Positions 12,317 to 25,270 of a stretch of 64,000 nt of DNA are shown piece by piece. Position numbers and translations under genes: made by a program. The notes under the pieces are model-generated. The model saw nothing but the letters and a program-made list of their open reading frames with translations, made no database searches and was not told the origin of the DNA. The DNA is from Takakia lepidozioides. Lineage: Eukaryota; Streptophyta; Takakiopsida; Takakiales; Takakiaceae. How positions within the stretch are numbered: position 1 is the stretch's first letter; every line of letters begins with the position of its first letter. The DNA is taken from contig CM060731.1 of the NCBI GenBank assembly GCA_030704615.1, positions 22,940,001-23,004,000 of the forward strand, given 5' to 3'.

Positions 12317-15300
12317 TCAGCTATCTTTTCCTTTTGTGACGCTCATGAGGGCTTTGCGAGCTTCTTTAGACTCATAATGCATTTTCTCTAGAGTTGAGAG
12401 CCATGCTTCCAAAATCTGCTTCTGCCCATGTCGGTAGGCCAACAGAGCTGCCCATATTGCCTCTTCTGAAGGCAACAGCTCAAGTCGTGGAGCAAAGCCA
12501 TTAGTGGACTGTGATTGCCCACAATCTTGCCACAGCTTTTGGTCGTCATCTGCTGAGCCCCCTGCCAGACTTTTGTAAGTCACAGATATGAGCTTTCTCA
12601 ATGTGCCAATGGCTTTGTATGACCTGCGCACAAACAAGCCAGTGAGAAATCATAAGCTGCTTTCAAGCAACAATTTCTGCCATAATGACTTTCTGTGGTC
12701 TGGTGTCTCTCAAATGCTTGTCTGTACTTTTCTCATGGTAGGAAGTGTAATCACTGGGATCCATCTCTGATGCAGATGGAAGTCTCGAGGCTGAGCCAAA
12801 AGCCCTAGTTATTGGGCAAACCACACACAGCAGATTGATGCTTGTGTAAAGGGATTTCTAGAGGATATCTGGAAAACTTGGATCAACTTGGTAAGTCATA
12901 CTACTGGTGTCAGGACAAAGGTAGTTTCTGTCCCTTTGTGTTCAGCTCAAACTGAGCGCGGGGTCAGTGGCCACAAGGCTCACCAGACAACGTCTTATGA
13001 GTACACGAAAGTGGAGGTACATACCTGCTAGGAGTCTGCAACATTTGCACAAAGCTCAAGGCTGCTGCAGATGCCAAATCATGTGCTGTTCTTGCCCTAG
13101 TCCTGTGCTCCTCCATGACGGTGATGTGTTCGTCCCTGTCTCCAATCACTGGACACCAGCCTTCCTCTGCTTGAGCAGATGCCAGTTTAGCATGTTTCAC
13201 AGAAGCCTGTACATGTGCAAGATGACTGTAAAAAATTAGAGAAGCGTCCTTTCTTCAGAGGCGTGCACCAAAAAGGTGCCATCAGACATCTGCTGGTAGA
13301 AACCATAAACAACATAGACATAGAATGTGGTAATCTACTGTAGTAACAGCCAGAGCTTGATGTATGCAGGTGCAACTTTTCGGGAGATGACATTGATCTT
13401 ACCAAAACATGAGAAGCACCACACTGCTCAAGTATCTCAGAACTGTCAATACTACACAGGGCTACTGCCGCCAGCAGAAGGGTTGGCATGGGATCCTTAG
13501 TCAAATAGTGAACAGTTCCCAACCCAGAGGCTTGGAGCAACTGTTCCTTTGTACCTGCCATCATGCAATCATAGAACTTCAAACTGTGATCATAGGACAA
13601 TCAAAATCTCTGGAGCAAATGGATTAGATGCTTTCCACCAAATCAGTTTTTGAAGCTACTTCAAATTCTCTGTAGTTGACTAGCGCATTTTAGTGGCTTG
13701 ATACAACTTGTGGATAAACTTTAACCCCGTACTACCTACTTGTCAGTATTCATTCTCTAAGCCAGATAATCCAGGGAAGGAAGAAAGAAGGGAAACCCAT
13801 TCTTATCTTTTTCTTGGATGTCAAAAAGGCTTATGACACAGTCTGGAGAGATGGTCTATGGCTCCGACTCTGGTCATCTGGGATCAAGGGAAAGACGTGG
13901 AGAGTGGTCCATAACTTGTATGCTCACACCAAAAGCTGTGTCACTATTAATGGACAGAAGTCTAACTTCTTTGACATAGACCAAGTTGTAGCTCAAGGAT
14001 GTACCCTCTCCCCTCTGCTCTTCAATGTTTTCATCAATCAACTCCTCGACGATGTGGAAAGTCAGGGATTTGGGTTAAAGGTGGGTGATGCCACCATACC
14101 AGCCCTTATGTTTGTGGATGACTTCACAGGCATAGGGAGGACTCCTTCTCCAGGAGTTGATTGGAAGAGATACTTTGATCTGTCAGTAAATGCGCAGTGG
14201 TGGCATTCAACGACTGAGGGGAGGGAGGAGGTGATCTTAAGTGGCAGTGGGGAAGCCAAGAGGTTCTGGTCCTCCCTTCCTACACATACCTTGGCGTTGA
14301 GTTTTCCTCCAACTGTAATTGGGATACACATATTTTCAAAAAGTCGTTCAATCTGGGAAGCGCAAAGCACTGGGTCTCACTAAATTGTTCCACTGCAGAA
14401 GGATCAACTCTGAAGTCAAATAAACCATGCTTTGCCGCATTATCAGGCCTGCCTTGGCGTACGCATCTACAGTATGGTTGATAACTCCAACCAGGCTAAG
14501 TCTCTAGAATCCATGCACGTGGGGGTGCTTAAGGAGTGCTTGCTCCAAAACAGCCAATGTGGCTGTTCGGGCCGAGTTTGGCATCCCTTCCTTAAGCCCC
14601 CGACAAAATGAATTCAAGGTGAGATGGTGGGGTCAGCTGCAACAAATGTCTACGATCAGATATCCTGAGTTAATCGACTCAATATCTTGGAAGCAGGTAT
14701 CTAAGCAGGTATCTAAGCCCGCAAGTATTGACCCTGCTGGATAAATCTGACTTAGAGAGGCTGTAGTGTCAAAAGCCATGTCTGTTGCCAGGAAATTGTC
14801 TGATGAAAATGAAGTTAGGCAGAAAACTCCCTGAACTTGTTTCCAGTCTGTGACATGGGAGAGGCCATCATGGATGACCTCAAGGGTTTACCCACCCTCG
14901 GCACTAGACTGAAATTTAAACTCGGGGCGGGAAGCCTACCTTTGTACAGCAAACAGATGCAGTGAGGAAAGAGGGATTGCAATTGCCTGGCATTGTGCGG
15001 GCAACCTGAAGACAACATCCATTTTCTGATTCATTGTCCTGGGTACTCTCACGAGAGAGATGCCCTCTTCAAATCCATCAAGGGAATTGCGCCTGAGCCT
15101 CTGATTACCAACTTTGAAAGTATTGAGCCTGAGCCAAAAGCCCAGGCCCTTTTGGGGCCTGGTTATTGGGCAAACCACACACAGCAGATTGATGCTTGTG
15201 TGAAGGGGGATTCTGGAAAACTTGGATCAATTGTCTGTTCCAAGGTAAGTCATACTACCGGTGTCAGCCCCTGACAAAGGTAGTTTCTGTCCCTTTGTGT

Positions 15301-18300
15301 TCCGCTCAAACTGAGTGTGGGGTCAATGGCCACAAGGCTACGGCAAACAACGTCTTATGAGTACAGTATTCATGATAGACCAGTACTGGAACTAGACATC
15401 ATCAAACGGTGTAGGTTGTCATATTCAACAAGATAAGTTGACTGTCTTTGTTCAGCTCAATGTTCTGCATTGTATTGCAACCTCGCATGTATCTACTTGA
15501 TAATCATGAATTCTGGTCGCAGGCTCCCACTGTGTGAGACAAAATACATGACAATTCACAGCAATGCAAGAAAAAACAGATGTGAAGCTAGGTGCTTAAA
15601 TAGAAAAATGGATCCATGCCAGAGCAGGCATGACATATGGTGCATAATGCACCCCACAGGGCTATGGCCTTCTCTGTGGCAGGTGGACACTTCCCAAGTG
15701 CTGTAACTGGTGCAACAAGATGGCCCAATCCTTTCTCCAAGGACGCACAAGCCCCCACGTACCCAAGACATCAGGTGACCGGTTGATGACACCTTTATAG
15801 TGGATGACATCAACTTATGTAGCTTTTGAACTTGCAACACAGTCTTGTGCCCTAATAACTGGGCCATCTAGTCGATGCTTAGCTTGATTTCTCTTTCTCC
15901 TTTAGTCTGATGGGCGCAGGGTTTATGGCCACAAGTCTACGTCCCATAGTACATTCTCATGTAGTCTTTACCAGTCACCTAGTAGGTGAGTTGGCATGAA
16001 CACCAACCTACTTATATCTACCTCATAATGATAAAGCAGGAGCATAATATTGCACCAAAAGGCAGCACCAAAGTCCATTTTTAAAGGCCTGCTTCCAACT
16101 CCAACTGTTATCACATTCTACCTTTCTTCAACAGAGTTTGTTTCTCACCTGCTAGTGAGTCCTGGGGAGCCACACCAATGCAAAGCTCCACCACATCACG
16201 CTTGTTGTTTATCCTAGCTGCACTTGCCCTAAGCTGGACATTTCGTTTAAAATTCATCTCAGAACTTGTGCTGCATTTGTGTCATATTGCCATTAAGCAG
16301 CAATATCTGATTCAAAAAATGAACAACTCACTACCTCAAAAGGATCTGCAATGCAGTTGAGATGTGTTATGTCCTTTTCCATGATCTCAAAATCAGCATT
16401 GATTACCATCAAACCTCACAAATAGCACGCTCACCCATTTCCAGTCTAGCAAAGGTCAAGAAACCTGGGATTTGTTCAAACCTGAAGTAGGCAGGTCTCA
16501 TTATCCAATTCACAAGAGGGTACTTGAAGAGAGCAACCTGCCTGCATCCAACCCCCACACTTGTCTAGCAATATGCAATGGGATCACTCATTAAACAACC
16601 ATGGCATCACCATGCAATGCCCTGACTGTCCTGAGCAATGACACTATCCACCTGCCTTGCCTATGCTCTGAATAGGCGCATGAAAGCACCCTTCCATGTC
16701 CTCCAAAATGTAGTACTAATACTGCATTTCTTTGGTTTTCATTGAAGCTCTCAAGATTCATCTCATCTATTGGCTGTTGCAGGGCATCCAGGAGCCACAT
16801 TAAAAACACAACATCCCCTTGACATATAAAGCCTAGAGATTTCCTTTCTTTTGTTCCTTTGGCATATGCATCACCAAGGACGGTAGCACTGTAGCTATAA
16901 TGGAGCCCGCCTTGAAATGTATGCACCCGGTTGTTGACCTCAATCCACCTGCACCCTGGATCCTTCCTGATACCCCTCTCCGCCTACAGTCTCTATCCCC
17001 AGATCATAACAAAACTTCAGCAGATCCTAAACAATCCTAGGCCAGCTTTCAGATTCAGTCTCTAAAAAGAAGAAACGCCACTTTTGACCAATAATGTTTC
17101 CTCATGACTCGCATGACCTGTGTCTTTCAGGTTCTTGTACTTGAAATGTAGTTTGTTAAGAAGAAAACCTGTAAGGGGCAAAGCGTGTGAACAGTAAGCA
17201 GGCCTGCTGATTTGTTCCACTGGCACCGTACGACAGCCCCTTCAATATCAGCAGGCAATGTGCTTAGGATGGGAGCCAGAACCAGCAATGATGTCTCCAA
17301 AAGGTCACATTCAGTAGAGTCATCAGAGGCAGCCTCTCCACATTCAGCTACCAGCCCAATGGTGCGAGCACACTCCTCAACTACTACATCTGCCCACAGC
17401 CACTGTTCAAGAGTACATGCCTGCCAAACCAATGGTTGATTGTCACAGTTCATTAGATAATACAGTAAATTCAGCAGTTTACGACCATAGTTCGCAAAGG
17501 AGTCACTCAAAAAGTGGAACCATCCTGTATATTCATTCATTTAAGCCTCCAAATGTAGCAGCCACCAGTCAAGCACAGTGAACTCTGGAAGGCCATAAGC
17601 AAGCTGTGTGGGACAGGTGCTCACTGCTCCCTGTAGTGAGCTCACCAGCAGGCTTCTACAATGCAATTGCTTTGAGAATTGAAGCTTGCACAAACTTGGA
17701 AATAGTAATCAGCCCACCTCATTTGCAAGGATGTGGGGATATGCATGTCGAAGAGGCTCCAGGATGCTTGCATACTACAAAGACACAAACCAGCACTTTT
17801 ATTTAACAAGGTCTGGCATAGACCATCAACAGTCCCATATCTGAGCTCAGGAAAACACTCTTCTGAGGTTAAACTATCTGGGGATGAAGTCTGAACATGA
17901 ACACATCCCTGCTCTGGCCGGACAATCATTCAATTGCTTCCACAGATAATGATAAAATGTTTGAAAGACTGACTTGGAGTTGAAGATCCTCCATGCGCTG
18001 AGAGACACCCTCCATAAGGACTGTTCCCTTGAGGCCTTCCTGCAATTCTGAGCCAAAGCAAACCTGTGTTTGAATACACTTATCAGCTAAGGTCCCAATC
18101 CTTTTGGCATTGTTAAATGTCTGTTCGAACAACTGGAAACCTGTAAATGCACACGTGTGGTTCAAACATGACATAGGGAAACTTGGAAAATGTGCACCAT
18201 CATGCCTTCACAAGTTCAGTTGCACATGCACTCTGGTTGTATCAGCTGAACAAAAACAGAGTAGATTAGGTCTGAGGAGGACAGACCGGAGAGGCACTGC

Positions 18301-21300
18301 AGTAAACAAGGTGTTTAATAAAGGGAGCCCATCGTGATGCAGTACCGATTCCATATTCATACAAAAGCAACAGCCGCAGCACAATACTCTCCTCTACTCC
18401 TTTCATCTGCAGCCAGACATTGTGCAAAGGAGGTGAAAGCTCGTCAATTCTCATGAGTGTTGGAAGGTTCCTAATTTCTTACTTGGATATCCCAGCCTTA
18501 ACCAGTCACATATTGCAAGGCATGCAAGTTTGCCTTGGGGTCAATCTCATAGTGAGCATGGTGTACATCAGCCCGGCACCCAATCATAGTGCACTTCAAT
18601 TGCACAAGTATAGCAGGTCGTCCAACCTTCACATTACCTACCTTGCCGAGAGCCTCACTGAGAGGGTGGGCTGCATTGTAGGCAATTTCTGCAGACATCA
18701 CCATCTTTTCAGGGATTGTAAGCAGCACTTCACCTGCAGATATAAACGTCTCTGCTTGTCAAGGACTATGTGGGTAAGAAAGTTATGGATATCAAGAGGA
18801 TTTGCTGTTCGAGCTGAAGAAACTGCCTGATGATAAATATGAGCTCCTGTTGACAATCTACTTGGAAGTCAAGGAAGAGTGACTAAGTGCAGGTGCTGTA
18901 TGGAATTCAGCTTGAATGCTAGATGAATTGATAGGGGATAACGTACCAATTTTTAAGTCTTCTGTGACAAGTAAAGCCGGTCTACTTCTTTCACAATCAC
19001 TGATATCCAAGACCTTGCACATTTTCAAAGAGTTGGCTAACATCCATCTTCCATAAGCTTCCTTCCTAAGCAGCACACTCTTCTGTGTCTGATTTGTACC
19101 CTGGTGCAGTTGATTTGTGAAAGAAATTTGCTGCTCTGTATCAGAAAGCCAACAATTTGATTAGCAAAGGCTGTCACAAGCATAGTTTACATGTAGTCTT
19201 TGTGAAGCATGCATACCACGAGGCTATTGTAGTACTAAGTGTAGTGAAGAGTGAAACCTCTGCATCTGGTAATGCTTACAACAATGCTAGGAGTTTCAAA
19301 TGGAGCTAGTAATGGATGAATGAAATACTCGTAGATGATTGCAAGAACACTATGCAGGGAAATGCAAACATGAACTGGAGTGGAGACCAAATCCATAACA
19401 ATTACCTTCCCTTCCAAGCTCCTCATGTTGAACCCTTAAGGTAACAGCTGCGCACACTCCAAGGGCATGCAATGCCGCTTGCACAATCTCCTATGCAAGC
19501 AACAAAGCAATTTGAACCCATTATGAATGGCTGTGCACAACTATGTCATTTCTGGCAACCTGTTGCTCTTATGGAGGAAAAAGTCTTTTACCTTCTGACC
19601 CATTCGGTATATCACAGAAAACTTTTCACGTTCTGAGGGTGTTGACTTGTGCTTTGCCACACCTTGTTGTTGCTCCCAGCATGCAAGCAGTTGGCAGTCA
19701 CTCTCTACTGTAGGGCCTCCAGCAAATTTCATTGCCGACTTGGCCAGCAATTGTCGCAGTGAGGAGATTGCCTTGAGCTTAGAGGCTGTACACTGCAATG
19801 TGGCCCACTACTTCAGCCACAGAAAATCAACTGAACTGAGTAAGCTTCCCTCATCCTACTCCACATTGCACATTACTTCAACAAACACTTTGTTGGATAC
19901 AACTAATTGTGCATTCTTTACTGGCTTTCATGTCCCTTGTCTAAGTTTTGCCTCCAAATGTCTGCAAGACAGCTCAAATGAACGTGCACCTAGGCCTCAT
20001 TATTGGGCCTTGATTCTCATCCTTGTACATATGCTACATTCAAAGTGACTCACCTTATTTAGTCTAGGCAACCCCCAAGACCACACTATAAAAGGAAAAA
20101 ACACTACCTTTCAACCTCGAAAGCACTTGGAGAGTAGAGATGACAGATACCTCCACAGAGGAAGAGGGTGCAGTTGGAGCACCCCAGCCAAGGCCAGTGC
20201 CAATGTATGCAGCTGAGTTAGGGAGAACACATAGTTGGGCAGCATCAAAGAGAGCCCTGGGCAGTGGCTCTCTCAGGGAGATCTGATACTCCGCAGGTAT
20301 TCCCAACTTCCACAAAAGCTCCTTCCTAGCCTCAGCACCAGTGCCGACTTCTTCCGGTGCTATTTTTCTGCCAAGCTCTGTGCCAGTCCAATTTTCTTGG
20401 CAGCAAGTCAGCCCCATGCGGATGTAGAAAACATCCGCAGGATTTGACCTTAAACAAAATCCATATCCCTGTAAAAGTTCGTCATTTGGCTGCAAGGAAA
20501 TGGATGACAGTGTGATGAGACCAAGCATGAAAATTTCATAGCCAAACACTGCACAGAAGTGAAAGACAATGTCTTAAACATTTGGATTGGAAAATTGGCT
20601 CTTTTTGTCTATCAGACCTGACATTTCCCACAGTTTGTTTTTGTTTCATTTAAAAGCATTTGACCACCTAAATGAAAGTGGGAGCAAAGGTGTGTACAAC
20701 TAAAGAATGTCCAAAACTTCTCCATGTCCAAGAGCGGCATTTGTCAAGTTGCACCTAGGACTTTTTGATGGGGAAAGGAGTACCTTCTGACCATAGTTAT
20801 TGCATATCTGGGTAGAGGCTGGCAAAGCAGCATCAGAAATAAACTGCACTGTGCCTTCCAACTCATTTGTAAGCCAGGTCACACTGTCCCCAACACCCAG
20901 AATTTAACATTAAATCACCTTGGTCACATCTTGTGTGGCCTGGCCATGCCCAACCAGAAGATTATGGAAGCATGAGAGTGTTCTGAGGCACCCTTGCTAT
21001 ATTAGTGTTAGGTGTCCTTCAGCAGCCAGCTGAATCCCCATTATGTCTCCTTGACACAAACAACAATGTCCTGGTTGATTCTCTTCACTATCAATGAGCT
21101 GTGGAAAGGCCACAGGACAGAGCAACTTCAGCAGCAACGTGAACAAAAAGAGATGGGGTGCATCAGAAAAGATGGGGAACTGACTGCGCAGAAGGAGAGT
21201 GGTCGAACATGTCAAAGAAAGGCACCAAGACCTCTATACGCCTCTCATCCAGCAGAAGAGTGAACCCACGTGACTGCACGACTGTGCACGCCCACAGCAA

Positions 21301-23289
21301 TGATGCCCACTGCAGTGCCCCTTCTGCAGATGGCCAGAGTTTCCTGAGACTCTGTGCAATTTCAATGCCACCTACTTGGAAGGAAGGTGAGCTAATCCTG
21401 CCACTTGACCATTTAGTCATCATCATGACATACATACTTGTACATGTTCAGTCCTCTCTCAGAATTTGAAAATGAACCCTCCTGAAACTCTAATCATTTA
21501 ATAGAACAGAAATGTTCACACCTCACTACTCTCCCCTCAAGCCACCCAGGCAGCCTTTATCCCTTTCTGAAAAGCTAGCCATAAGATCTAGAACTATAAC
21601 TAAGAAGAAGAATTATACCAATGTGCTTGCTGGTGTTACTTGGCAGGGCAGAGAGGAAGCAAGGGCCCCATTTGGTAACAAGCTGCTCCAAGGCAGCTCG
21701 GTCCTTAACTATTGAAGCAGCTACTTTTGTGCCTTGAAGGTGGGCCAGCTCCTCTTCTCTGACAGTGCAAACGTCCATGTGCACACACTAAAGCTCATGC
21801 TCACGATGCTGTTGCTGTCACAAACTATGTATTGTGCTCTCTCTTGCTCGGACGAGAGGGAAAATTCAAAATTCCATGACTACCCAACTCATACTGCCAT
21901 AAACCTTGACAATAAGAAGACATAGGCGCATAAACATCTACAAATGCATACATGATTTCAACATACAGACAGACACTTGCAGAAACCACTGAGAACGCTT
22001 ACGTGAACCAGAGAGGCGTATTGAAGGAATGCGGTATGGCTCCCAGATATGGGGCCCAGAACGAGCACTCTCCTTTCGCACGCTCCATGGCCACAAATAA
22101 GGTCAGCCTGCCCCATTCCATCCCCCCATGACCCGTGATGAACAAGATGTGAAATAAATGCGAACAAATGGGTAAGTTCACAGACATTGTCTTTGCCGGT
22201 CATAAATTCTTATTGCCAGCACGGGCAAAGTTACACCAATTAGCAGAAGGTTGCACAACAAATACACGAAGGCCCACTCACACAATCTTCACGGAGGCTC
22301 CAGCCCGTACAATCTTTTGGAACGCCCCTCTGAATGCCTCATCTTGGTACACTGTTCTTGAATGGATCTGAAACAGAGCATTTACAACCTCTCAGCCACA
22401 CTCCGTTCTATAAGCCAATTATTCATTAGAATTTAGATTGCAGCAAATCACCAAAAACATTTCATTCCTACTCTCCCCTACCTTCCCCTTTCCCAAGGTT
22501 TTGAGGAGACTGAATCCAAATTACAGGCAGGCCTCCTGCACACTTCCCCTGAACCTTACAATGCAAACTGAGGTGCATACAGGAGTGCAAGGACATGCTA
22601 TGAAGTAAAGAAAAGGCATGTGAGGTTCTTCAAGCCAGAAAGAGCATAAAACGTTGTGGATTAGGCATGTATGATGAGCAAGTAAGAGTTCCCCCTGGCA
22701 GACTCTACCCAGAAGTAGGCCCCAGCCTTTACTATACAATCCGAACCACGACCTCTATTTTCATTAACAGAACTCACAAAACCAGACCACCTGTACTGTA
22801 TTGGGAGATAGAGGGGAAGGGTGAAGGGTGAAAGTCCAAGAGCTACCCAAGCCTGTCTTTTCTTGGAAGTAGATGTATACAGTGATGAGGTTGGAAGTAG
22901 GTGTGTAACCGTGGAATAGTGCTTCGTAGCTTATAAAAGCGCTGAGGAAACGAAGTGTGCAGGTTGGTTCTTGGATATAGACTGCATTATCTTCTCCTCC
23001 ACTTCCTCAAGCAAGAAGGCACCATGATGTGTCAATTTCTCTTGACCGAAAGACAGAAACGACGGTTACAAACAAAGATAGAGATTTTTACCAGGAGATA
23101 CACAGGGACAGAGACAAGAGTGTGTTGAGCTGGAAGGTCCTTGCAAGTATAGAAACAGCGCCCATCCACCCTCACACCTTGCAAAACCACTCCATTTGAT
23201 TCCCCCCAGCTTATGAGCGCCCTCACATCCTGGTCCGCTCCTATACTCACCATCCCATCCTGTACACTCTCCATCTCCGATCCACCCAT
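12317..23289 (-). CDS. Large protein with two SET + Rubisco-LSMT-substrate-binding (RSB) modules
   Basis: Module A exons: 23289-23092, 22367-22282, 22107-22003, 21758-21640, 21374-21185, 20883-20784, 20489-20108, 19785-19592, 19490-19406. It reads LISWGESNGV, SFWAPYLGAIP, LVPFFDMFDHSPSA, ICNNYGQKPNDELLQGYGF, then an RSB domain ending YRMGQKEIVQAALHAL. The next exon, 19135-18947, follows in phase without its own ATG and starts module B. Module B exons: 18733-18642, 18406-18308, 18063-17974, 17890-17831, 17774-17718, 17420-17169, one ending at 16149, 13554-13403, 13206-13025, 12623-12317. Module B reads LKIGEVLLTIPEKMVM, RWAPFIKHL, TLEQWLWADVVVE, RDVVELCIGVAPQDSLA, KEQLLQASGL and a C-terminal RSB tail. 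Total is a little over 1,000 aa. This family methylates lysine or histidine in proteins such as Rubisco, ribosomal proteins or actin. The exon carrying the second module's SYG-type motif was not found between 17168 and 16280. Alternative: two tandem genes read through by eye. Confidence 0.75.
12786..13007 (+). mobile_element. 3' end of a non-LTR retrotransposon (LINE), truncated
   Basis: This stretch matches the end of the LINE at 13700-15365: GAGCCAAAAGCCC, TTATTGGGCAAACCACAC, GACAAAGGTAGTTTCTGTCC and the terminal AACGTCTTATGAGTAC. It is 5' truncated, as is usual for target-primed insertion, and lies in the last intron of the double-SET gene. Confidence 0.75.
13700..15365 (+). mobile_element. 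Degenerate LINE with reverse transcriptase and zf-RVT tail
   Basis: The ORF at 13814-14383 holds reverse transcriptase motifs in order: motif A FLDVKKAYDTVW, motif B QGCTLSPLLFNVFINQLLD and motif C ALMFVDDFTGI (catalytic DD). After frame breaks, 14990-15160 encodes the zinc-binding tail CGQPEDNIHFLIHCPGYSHE typical of plant LINE ORF2 ends. The 3' end is AACGTCTTATGAGTAC. The 5' part, with the endonuclease, is absent. It lies in a large intron of the double-SET gene, antisense to that gene. Confidence 0.85.
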
Positions 23290-23584
23290 ATCAATTCATG
23301 TCATTTCATCCCTCGCACCCCATTCTTTCAAGGTTGCAAGAATCGCAATGCAGACATCAGCTGAAACCATCCTCATCCTTCACAAACATTTTCATCCACA
23401 ATCAGCTGTATGCTCTTAGCTCTTAAACAACCATTTTCTTCCACACAGGTCTGGAGGGCCCCTGTCTCTCTTGTTTCGTGCTTTCTCTTGTCCCATATGC
23501 TCTTTATGAAGAAGTATCATTTCATTTCATTTCTCACAATTTTAAGCTCATCCGCCCAGCTTCATGTTGAAACCGATGTTGGAC

Positions 23585-23902
23585 TGGTGTATAGGGTCTA
23601 GCCGGGTATTGAATAACCGACCCCGCTGGTATTGGCTTTTGTAATACTATGGTTAATAACCGACCCGGCTGGTATTGGCAATTCCAATACCATGTACCCC
23701 AACTCATTTACCCAGTTTGGGAAGGTCAGGCAACCCGACACTGTGGGAAGGGCGAATCAGTGAGGTTGCAGGAGGCGCTAGCGTAGAAGTAGGAGGGGGC
23801 GATGGGAGGTAGACACCTGGATGGGTTTTTTTTTCCTTATACGGCTTGGGATGGGCCGTGGTTGATAACCGGACCGGCTGGTATTGCCAAGGTAATACCC
23901 GG
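23585..23902. repeat. Repeat rich in ACCGGCTGGTATT words (host of the hAT-like element)
   Basis: The words CCGGCTGGTATTG and TAATACC recur in direct and inverted order, and the pattern resumes after 24799. Related sequence occurs at 35400-35594. No protein is encoded. It looks like a non-autonomous element or its decayed terminal region, interrupted by the insertion at 23911. Confidence 0.5.
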
Positions 23903-23910
23903 GTGCATAC

Positions 23911-24790
23911 CAGTGTTGTGCGGGTTCTGGCTTTTTAAGGAACCTGCCGGGTCCGGGTGCGGGTTTTTTTCCGGAGCCAAGTCCGGGTTCGGATCCGGGT
24001 TTTTGAAATTTGGAAAATCCGGGTCCGGTTTCGGGTCCGGGTTTGTCAACACGGACTCGGGTTAGGGTCCGGGTAGTTGTTGGGAAATATTAGCGGGTTC
24101 ACAGGTTCGGATCCGGGTCCTAATTTATTGATTAAATAAATTAGAAAATTAAGATTAATTAGGGATAAATTTATTTTTGGTTGGAAAAAACTTTAAATCC
24201 TAATAATGAATTTTATTTTAAGAGACATTCCTTCAAAATATACCATGAATATGAATATGTATACCATGAATAAGAATTAAATTAAGTTTGAGTTCCATTT
24301 TCTATTTTTCAATATCAATTCTTTAAACATGTTAAGAATAGTAATATGCCTCAAGGGTAGATCACTATAGCATGGATGTGTGGGATCTGGCATAATAATA
24401 ATATATGACGTCTCCTTTGGGAGGTTTAAATTATGGTCCCAAAGGGCACAACTTTGTGACACCACTCCGGGGATTGAACCCACAACCGCTTTTGAGGTGG
24501 TATGTGGCCATTACCACTGGCTACAACGTGGTGGGGCTGGCTGCTGCTGCCTATTACTGCTCGTCCCCTCCACACATATGACAAAACCTACCAGATCTAA
24601 GGTGGACCCGGTATGCCCCATCTAAATTTAAGACCCAGACCTTGACCTGCTACATTGGCCCACCGGTAGGGGGTTTAACGGGTTCTGGACCCAGCAGGCA
24701 GGTCCGGGTCCGGGTTCATTTTAGAAATGAATCCGGGTTAGGGTAACTGGATCCTAACCCGCCTTCAAAACCCGGACCCGCACAACACTG
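23911..24790. mobile_element. Non-autonomous hAT-like DNA transposon with 8-base target duplication
   Basis: The element is 880 bases, begins CAGTGTTGTGCGGGT and ends with its inverse complement. It is flanked by identical 8-base repeats GTGCATAC at 23903-23910 and 24791-24798. An 8-base duplication with CA..TG termini is typical of hAT superfamily insertions. Subterminal regions are rich in CCGGGTCCGGG words. No transposase is encoded; the interior is AT-rich and carries a SINE-like segment. Confidence 0.85.
24420..24530 (-). mobile_element. tRNA-derived SINE fragment inside the hAT-like element
   Basis: On the minus strand an A-box-like TAGCCAGTGG (24523-24514) is followed about 35 bases on by a B-box-like GGTTCAATCCC (24480-24470), the RNA polymerase III promoter layout of tRNA-derived SINEs. 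No foldable complete tRNA is present. The length is estimated. Confidence 0.5.
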
Positions 24791-25079
24791 GTGCATACCC
24801 GTATTATGGGCAAAAACAAGGACTATACCATGGTATGAATAGGAAATTGGTTGGGTGCACAATATGTCGGGGTAGGGGGAAGAGGGTGCATAGGGCATGT
24901 CCAACCCCAAGGGTCTGCGACTATGCTTCATTTTTTACCACATGTAGGGGGGGCCACCCCTATTCTTTAGGATGCCAGCTAGTGCCAAGTTTTTGTTTCT
25001 CGGCCACGTCGACAAGTTCTGGCTAAACCCTAATATATTTTAGCCAAAAAATCACATTTTTTTTAGCCAAATAACTATA

Positions 25080-25239
25080 TTGCTAATAGTTGAATTATTG
25101 AAGGGGAAGAAGAGCTAAATCTCAAAGGGTGCCATATGGCCTCAACGGTCAACCATGACCAAGAAGAGAAACCCTAAACATATTTTTTACATTTATTCTA
25201 ATGATCCCTTAGAGCCAATGTAAGGATCTCTTAAATTGG

Positions 25240-25270
<31 letters not shown>

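Noticed and set aside
16591-16926. Minus-strand ORF with a faint copia RNase H look (GDAYAKGTKERKSLGF)
   Set aside because: Only a short stretch resembles the copia pattern, the catalytic residues cannot be placed, and it lies in an intron of the double-SET gene.
20997-21085. Possible extra exon LIDSEENQPGHCCLCQGD in the double-SET gene
   Set aside because: Exons ending at 21185 and starting at 20883 already join in phase and give a continuous SET reading; this stretch does not fit the family.
23802-24065. Gly/Ser-rich ORF and the Asp/Pro-rich ORF opposite
   Set aside because: Translation of CCGGGTCCGGG words in the hAT-like element; no real protein features.
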